A stretch of 64,000 nucleotides of DNA from positions 7,492,048 through 7,556,047 of the forward strand of contig JACTAT010000002.1 in the NCBI GenBank assembly GCA_014526335.1. The letters are read 5' to 3'. Below are positions 58,483-64,000 of this stretch, in pieces. Both the position numbers and the translations under genes were made by a program. The notes beneath the pieces were generated by a model that saw nothing but the letters and a program-made list of their open reading frames with translations, had not been told where the DNA came from and searched no databases. How positions within the stretch are numbered: the stretch's first letter is position 1; the number at the start of each line of letters is the position of its first letter. The DNA is from Chrysaora quinquecirrha. Lineage: Eukaryota > Cnidaria > Scyphozoa > Semaeostomeae > Pelagiidae.

Positions 58483-59757
58483 TAGGAATGGTGTTTACGT
58501 TCGGTCGTTGCAGTCTTTTTTGGTCTTTCTCAACGACGCTAACGACGCAAAAGACCTAGTGTGAGCCAAGTCTAGACCAAGTGTGTAAATTCAGAATTAG
58601 CGTTCTCGAATCTCTTGATTAAAAAAATATGACGAAAGAGCACTAAGCACATCAGCACCCATCACTGCTTGTTTAGAAATGTAGTTTAGAAGTGACTTCC
58701 CTAATAGTTACATAAAGAATAAACGACATTTTGCTTCTATTTTTAAGTTGCTTTTTCTGCTATTGTTATTTGCGACCGACTGAATTGTCTTCCTTTCTCT
58801 AGGAAGCACTGTAAAGTTTCAAAAAGTCTACATTTCAACTCCAGCACAAGATACATTCATATCATACAGTGGTAAAGTCATTTCAGGATCCCGAATTCTT
58901 GGAAATTGGTGGGTTCCTGGAAAACCACGTGTTTATGGAACGTTTTTCATGTGGAATCGAAACTATGATGTAAGGGAATTTTTTATTTTCTAGATTTTGC
59001 GGAAGTTTGTTAGGCCCTGCCAACTATTAAACATTGTTTGTCAAACATGGTTTGGAATTAGCTTTTCAAACTTGATATTCCGTTTGGCCACTTGCCAGCA
59101 CCTTGTTTTACATTAGCAATGGTCCGATGTCTGACAGGTTTTGAAATATTTTAGACCCTAATGAAGACATCAAATGCAAAATGCAATCACGAGAGACATT
59201 GTCCAAGGAATGGGCTTGTTATAAAGCCAGAGAGAGGAAAAGCAATATTCTGGTATAATCATCATCATAACCACGAAACTGGGATGGTTGGAGAAAGAAA
59301 TGATGATGCTTTGCATGGACACTGTGCTGTTACTAAGGGAGACAAGTGGTTAGCAACGACATGGCTGAATGTCATTGGTGACGGAACTGACGAATTACGA
59401 GCATGGAAACGAGGCATCAATTGGCTGCAAAATAAAGACAAATACCGAAATATTTTCCATAAAATGGGAAGCAATGCGTCAAGGGATACCATCGAAGATT
59501 ACAAGAAAGAATTTGAGAAATTTCGTTTTGAAGAAATTAAAAATGAAAATAAAACAGTAAAACATGAGAAGAACAGTATAAGAAAAAAGCCAAGTGCTGT
59601 TTTAAATGCCGTAAGTTCATTATTGGATATAGTTGATAAAAAAGGACTTGAACAAATTGCTAACGTTGTACATAAAAAGTTAAGTTTAACATGTGTACCA
59701 TATCTAGTAGAAGAAGATGGGAAATTAACTCTGAAAGATGGAAGTAAAGCTAATTAG

Positions 59758-61422
59758 TTTGTTTTGATACCATTATTTGCTTGTTATAAATACCCAACTT
59801 CTTGTTTAGTAAATGTAAATATATACTACATGTATTAAATGTTCTAACATCAAATGAAAATAAATAAATAATGTTCTTAGAATAGAGGAGAGTTCTGTTC
59901 CTGTTTGCTTTCTAATTTTGCCTCTCTGTGGTTCTTGCTCTGCTCTCCATTCATTTTAAATTGTTCCAGGAAATTCGTTGCCTTCCTGGGGCAATTCAAA
60001 AGGAATTATAAGCTAGACTTATTACACGAGTCCCAGTTATCGCAGCTACCATCTTTAGTTGTTGTTGTTGTCAGAAAGCTGCTCAAACTAGAATACCTGA
60101 ATACCCAAATAGACATAAAAATAAACATTCGTTCAGTGTAGCGAATTGCTGTGGTCGTTGGCCTGGATCATATGAGCGGAACATTGGACCCGTGTAATAG
60201 GTCTAATTAGAAGCCACAAAAAGAAGGGAGATCTGATTTAATGTATTTTAGATATCGACTTGAAACAAGTTAGAAAACCAGCATGGCACCGTGTGCAGCA
60301 TGGATCCAGGAAGCTCCCTAAAAGCGAGGTGGGGCAACGATAATAAAGCTATACAACACATACTTTGAAAGAGCAATACTCGTTAGGTTAAATCTTGGTC
60401 AATTCTTATTCGAGACAATTTAACCGAAAAGAAAGAAGCGAAAAGTTTTACAGAACCTTGGCTGAGAAAATACCTTCTGACAAAAAGGAAGGCTTGAAAG
60501 AAAAGAAGAAAAGGTACTCAAATAGGGTACTTTTGAATTTTCATTGACTTTAGGAAAAGTAGAGGACCATGTCGCCCAGGACCCCTAATTTCCTATATCA
60601 CTAGTGGAACCGGAGAGAAATATTTCTAATCTCCTCTGTCGGAATGCTGGACCTGTGGAACGGGGATCCGGGACATGGAAATGAAGCATCTTGGCAAGTC
60701 TGTCATCCAAAGCAGCACCCAACAACCGTGAGAAACTGGATTCATTCTTGCTGTAAGGTTCTACTACTCAGAGTCAGGAAAACGTTACGGTCACACTGTC
60801 ATTCACCGGAGAAAGGTCCAGTAGAACAGTAGAAAATATTTTGCCACACCCAAAACACGCCTATTTTTCATTGTTAAGTGAGGAAGGTTTCCAGCTAGGG
60901 GTATTTTTGTCTGGAGGAAGGTTGAACACTTTTCTGGACTCTGCTACTACTTATAATCACTACTACGCGAGCTAAGTAAGGGGAGATTGAATCCAGTTCT
61001 GGTCATGTGGGCGAGCTAAGTAAGGAGGGATAACTTGAAGGGGTGTCAACATCGTTAAAACATGTTGCACCATCAGATCAAAGTTTAATTAACTTAGTCC
61101 GTGCAGCTCATTCAATCGCTGCAAGACAAGGAAACTGCGTGATAAAGTGTAATTGGCAATCGCATTTTAACGAGCAACGGGAAAATGAACTGTTATAAAG
61201 CAAGAAAGGGGAAAAGCAATATTCTGGTATAATAATCATCTACTACTAACGATGTGACCAATCTCACCAGAAAAGACAAGATGATCAAACGCTGTATTTG
61301 ATTTTGCAGCTGCGCAGCAGATATTTTCGTTAAGAACTCGTTAGTTGCTCCAAGAAAATTTTTTCTCTACAAAATTTCGTTCCTCTACAAAAAGTTGTTT
61401 TTTTTCGCTGTTCTTTTCTTTA
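59758..61422. other. Convergent intergenic region, right arm
   Basis: No gene seen. Nearly identical to the left arm over the first ~140 bases after the P4HTM stop, then progressively diverged toward SLC7. Confidence 0.5.
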
Positions 61423-63012
61423 TCACAAATCTGTTTCCTTGTCAACATTCGCGTTAGGTTCTTGTAGAAAGACGCACGGCACTAAATTGAATTTGGCAGT
61501 CAAGAAATCGTTTATTTTATCAGTAGTATTCCCAAGGCAAGATGGCAGGCGTTTGTGATAGTGGATGAAGATGTAATAAACTGGGATTGCAGAGAGGAGA
61601 ACGACAAGGCAGATACTAGATTCAACTGGCCTTTTCACGAATGGAATTACAACCAGAAATAAAGCAAATAAACTAGTAAAAATTGGATTTATCAACCAAA
61701 CTTTGAACGGTCTTTCTAATTCAGGTTTTCGTATTCGCATTATGACAACACTGAAAATGGCTAACAAATATTGCGACCATACTGCGAATGAGAAATAGGT
61801 TACCAGTGCCTCCATGCCGTTGCCCAGCGGTAATAACCAGATGATTGACAGCAATGAAAGTGTGAGTGCCGCAGGGATCGGTGTTCGCTGCTTTTTATGT
61901 ATGTAACACAATGTATATGGGAGATGTCCTTCTCTGGCCGCCGACAAAATTACCCTTGATAGAACGAAAATGTTTCCGCAAACGCAACCGAGACACGATA
62001 ATCCAACTGCGAAGGGAACAACAAGTGCGACTTTCTTGCCGAGTATTTTCTCGACGAACGTTATCGCGACTGTTGATGAATTCGCGATTTCTTTATGCGA
62101 CAGTGCCGACATCAATGCGAGGTTTATTAGTACATAACATAACACAACAAACGGAATTCCAGTAACAATTGACAACCAGAGATCTCGCTCTAAATTTACG
62201 AGCTCTTCAGAGATAGAGCTAACTACACCCCAGCCATCGTAAGCCCAAAGCCCGTTGTACAGTGCAAGACCAAAATTTCCCATATTGAAATCACTAGTAT
62301 TCCTGAACATTGCTGGGTAGTTCTCCGTATGTCCGGTTGATAGTCTATAAATCCCAAGAATCACAAGAAATGCTATAGATATGTACTGTATGAACGTAAC
62401 AATAATTTGTATTTTGCCAACGACACTACTGCTAAAACTATTCGCCAATACACAGACCAGAATTGCCGCCACGGCGATCGATTTTGTCACCCAAACGCCC
62501 GTCGTTGTTGTTATATCCAAGAAAGGCTCCGCTACGTGCTCTCCGATTGTCAGTGCCAATATTGCTAATATTAAAGGCATGATAACAGTAGCTTGTGCCC
62601 AGATGGCAATAAATGCCACTACCTCGCCGTATGCCTCTAATATATAGATGTATTCACCACCTACTTTTCGATGCATACAGGCAAGTTCACAGAAACATAA
62701 TGCTCCGAGAAGGCATGGTATTCCTGATACAATCCAAACAATAATTGCCATTCCCATGTTATTGGTTTCTCTGGCAACAAGGCTTGGTGAGATGAAGATT
62801 CCAGATGCGAATAACAGTCCGACAACGTATGCAAAAGCATGTTTGAAAGTCAAGCTTTTGCTCAGCTCTCTGTAGCTCTTCACAAATGCCCTCACTGAAA
62901 CTTGACTCGCAGATGACCATACAAGCGGTGTTGACTCGGTGAACGAATCTTGGCCTGAACTGTAGACTCTTCTACGCTCGGTAACTTTAATAGGATTCTC
63001 GTGTTTTGTCAT
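61423..63012 (-). CDS. SLC7-family (LAT light-chain type) amino-acid transporter, right copy
   Basis: A 529-residue, single-exon paralogue (or allele) of the left copy, same length and start (MTKHENPIKV). Most of about 36 differences are conservative (Ile/Val, Leu/Ile) or lie in the N- and C-terminal cytoplasmic tails; the transport motifs ASGIFISPSLVARE, GGEYIYI, NGLWAYDGWG and SAAREGHLP are intact, so it looks functional. It likewise lacks a Cys in the loop after TM3. Concentration of changes at conservative sites suggests purifying selection on both copies. Convergent with the broken P4HTM copy. Confidence 0.9.
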   Translation of the reverse strand: MTKHENPIKVTERRRVYSSGQDSFTESTPLVWSSASQVSVRAFVKSYRELSKSLTFKHAFAYVVGLLFASGIFISPSLVARETNNMGMAIIVWIVSGIPCLLGALCFCELACMHRKVGGEYIYILEAYGEVVAFIAIWAQATVIMPLILAILALTIGEHVAEPFLDITTTTGVWVTKSIAVAAILVCVLANSFSSSVVGKIQIIVTFIQYISIAFLVILGIYRLSTGHTENYPAMFRNTSDFNMGNFGLALYNGLWAYDGWGVVSSISEELVNLERDLWLSIVTGIPFVVLCYVLINLALMSALSHKEIANSSTVAITFVEKILGKKVALVVPFAVGLSCLGCVCGNIFVLSRVILSAAREGHLPYTLCYIHKKQRTPIPAALTLSLLSIIWLLPLGNGMEALVTYFSFAVWSQYLLAIFSVVIMRIRKPELERPFKVWLINPIFTSLFALFLVVIPFVKRPVESSICLVVLLSAIPVYYIFIHYHKRLPSCLGNTTDKINDFLTAKFNLVPCVFLQEPNANVDKETDL

Positions 63013-63470
63013 TTTCGAGCGTTCTGTCTAGTTTCTAGAAGTCGTCTCAGGTATAAGATATTTTCGTGCTGAAGAGAGGAGGAGATTGTGGTGCAGTAGA
63101 AATTGTGTCCAAGTTAGACAGAAGAAAACAGTTTGCGGCTTCGAGAATCATCTGAAAATGAATGACTCGAAGTTGGCAATCAATTCTTCTAAGTGCTACC
63201 AATGATCGAATATAGTCATCTGCATAGTATGCGAGTTCTTATGATAGCTTTTGAAGGTTCTAGAATTTAATTCATCATTTGAAACGAAGATTACAGGTTT
63301 CGGTGCAATGAACGGATTTATTTGTTACATACACAGTTTAACCGACGAGTTCGAATTTATTAGTACACTATACGTAACTACAGAATTTCTATTTTCGATT
63401 CAAAGTTTTGGGATTCTTCCAGGAAAGGTTCATTTGATCATTAATGTCATCATTCGCATTATCATCATAA

Positions 63471-63512
63471 TGGATCATCATCATCATCATCATCACCATC
63501 GCCATCACCAGT
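63471..63512 (+). repeat. (CAT)n microsatellite
   Basis: Imperfect run of CAT triplets that creates a chance poly-His open frame. Confidence 0.8.
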
Positions 63513-63744
63513 CTTCGTCTTCAACATGATTTTTATGTCCGAAGGACATATTAAGAGGGTGTCGTGGAACGCATGTACGCATAGAAAATAGATAGATAGG
63601 CATATAGACGCTTTTTCGTGCCAAAACGTAACAAAAGATAAACCACAAATAACAGGAATTAAACTTTGAAATCGCCGTTAAGTGTTGTCGTTAGTGGGCA
63701 TAATTAGCAAAATGCAATTGCTTGCCAAAAACATCAATTAGTAT

Positions 63745-63830
63745 CAACTGTTATTGTAGCGCAATGGAATAATGCGCTTGTTTCTTGTGCTAAGGGTTGC
63801 GAGCTCGATCCAAGATGCAGGAAACTAAAA
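63745..63830 (+). mobile_element. tRNA-like SINE head
   Basis: A-box-like TAGCGCAATGGAATAATGC and B-box-like GGTTGCGAGCTCGATCC at tRNA spacing; no clean cloverleaf. Confidence 0.45.
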
Positions 63831-64000
63831 ATTTGACACCAAGATTTTCTCGCAAAAAAGCCGGCTCAGTCGGTCTTCAAAAAAAAGTTTGACTACAATA
63901 TTGCAAAATGTTGCTCAAATCTAGTTTGATTTTATTTTTTATTTTAAATATTTTCATACAATTTTGATTGGGTTGTTATTCTCAGAGGTTTCTAGAAGTC

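Larger units (their letters stand above)
51119..59757 (+). pseudogene. P4HTM-like: P4HTM-like gene, right copy, disrupted by two deletions
   Basis: Exons homologous to the left copy: 51119-51291, 51840-51895, 53184-53218, 54302-54482, 55351-55408, remnant of exon 6 from about 55833 to 55878, remnant of exon 7 from 56298 to 56357, 57050-57227, 58803-58969, 59155-59757. Intact exons keep their splice sites and are nearly identical in protein (one difference, His/Tyr, in the last 198 residues). Exon 6 has lost its last 64 bases and its donor; exon 7 has lost its acceptor and first 24 bases (through the FL of RYISMAVFL). Both deletions (about 310 and 311 bases relative to the left) end at the two borders of a MITE, which now lies directly between the exon stumps. 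A normal hydroxylase cannot be made unless these exons are skipped. The last exon's polyadenylation signal AATAAA is near 59859. The 5' exon is not visible, as in the left copy. Confidence 0.8.
50321..63030 (-). repeat. Right arm of the ~30-kb inverted duplication
   Basis: Reverse-complement counterpart of the left arm: satellite, 63-bp repeat, P4HTM-like (+), SLC7 (-). Homology ends about 10 bases before the SLC7 ATG (63012). It differs from the left by insertions (52543-52903, about 57255-57670), deletions (at 55878 and 56297) and scattered substitutions. Confidence 0.88.
63031..64000. other. Flank beyond the palindrome, no gene
   Basis: No homology to the left flank (satellite foldback) could be seen. 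It contains a CAT microsatellite (63471-63512) and a tRNA-like repeat (63745-63830). Confidence 0.5.

Noticed and set aside
63251..63529. 92-codon frame ending in poly-His
   Set aside because: Produced by a CAT microsatellite; no family resemblance.

Overview
This is an AT-rich animal nuclear genome fragment. The genes are spliced (GT..AG introns of about 0.2 to 2.5 kb) and the families are metazoan: a DAPK/MLCK-type kinase, the germline helicase Vasa, a P4HTM-like prolyl 4-hydroxylase and SLC7 amino-acid transporters. Intergenic and intronic DNA is full of short inverted-repeat elements, tRNA-derived SINEs and minisatellites. It looks like a marine invertebrate, perhaps a non-bilaterian such as a cnidarian or sponge, but the phylum cannot be settled from the sequence. 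Two runs of exactly 500 N (9889-10388, 49821-50320) are default-size scaffold gaps, so order and orientation across them depend on scaffolding.

Layout. 1741-6642 (+): 3' part of a protein-kinase gene with a long disordered tail. 6643-11900: no gene seen; a SINE, MITE-like elements and a gap. 11909-27405 (-): a 16-exon Vasa/DDX4-type DEAD-box helicase whose N-terminal half carries four tandem RRM RNA-binding domains, an architecture I do not recognise from described Vasa proteins; its last exons (motifs V and VI) are not visible. 28703-32380: a foldback element built of a 154-bp satellite.

32670-63030 is a roughly 30-kb inverted duplication. Each arm carries an intronless SLC7 transporter (outer end) and a P4HTM-like gene (inner side) in tail-to-tail order. 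The axis lies in a purine-rich 19-bp satellite that changes strand across the second gap. The P4HTM-like gene has two EF-hands, an Arg where the first iron-binding His is expected, and an extra two-exon domain spliced into the hydroxylase fold. The left copy is intact as far as visible; the right copy has two deletions that abut both ends of a MITE. Differences between arms expose insertion events with empty sites on the other arm, including an element that joins a tRNA-like pol III promoter to a hammerhead-ribozyme-like fold.

The genes do not form an evident pathway: this is a eukaryotic region of independent genes. The main points are the RRM-Vasa fusion, the palindrome (real or an artefact of haplotype scaffolding) and the remodelled P4HTM gene.
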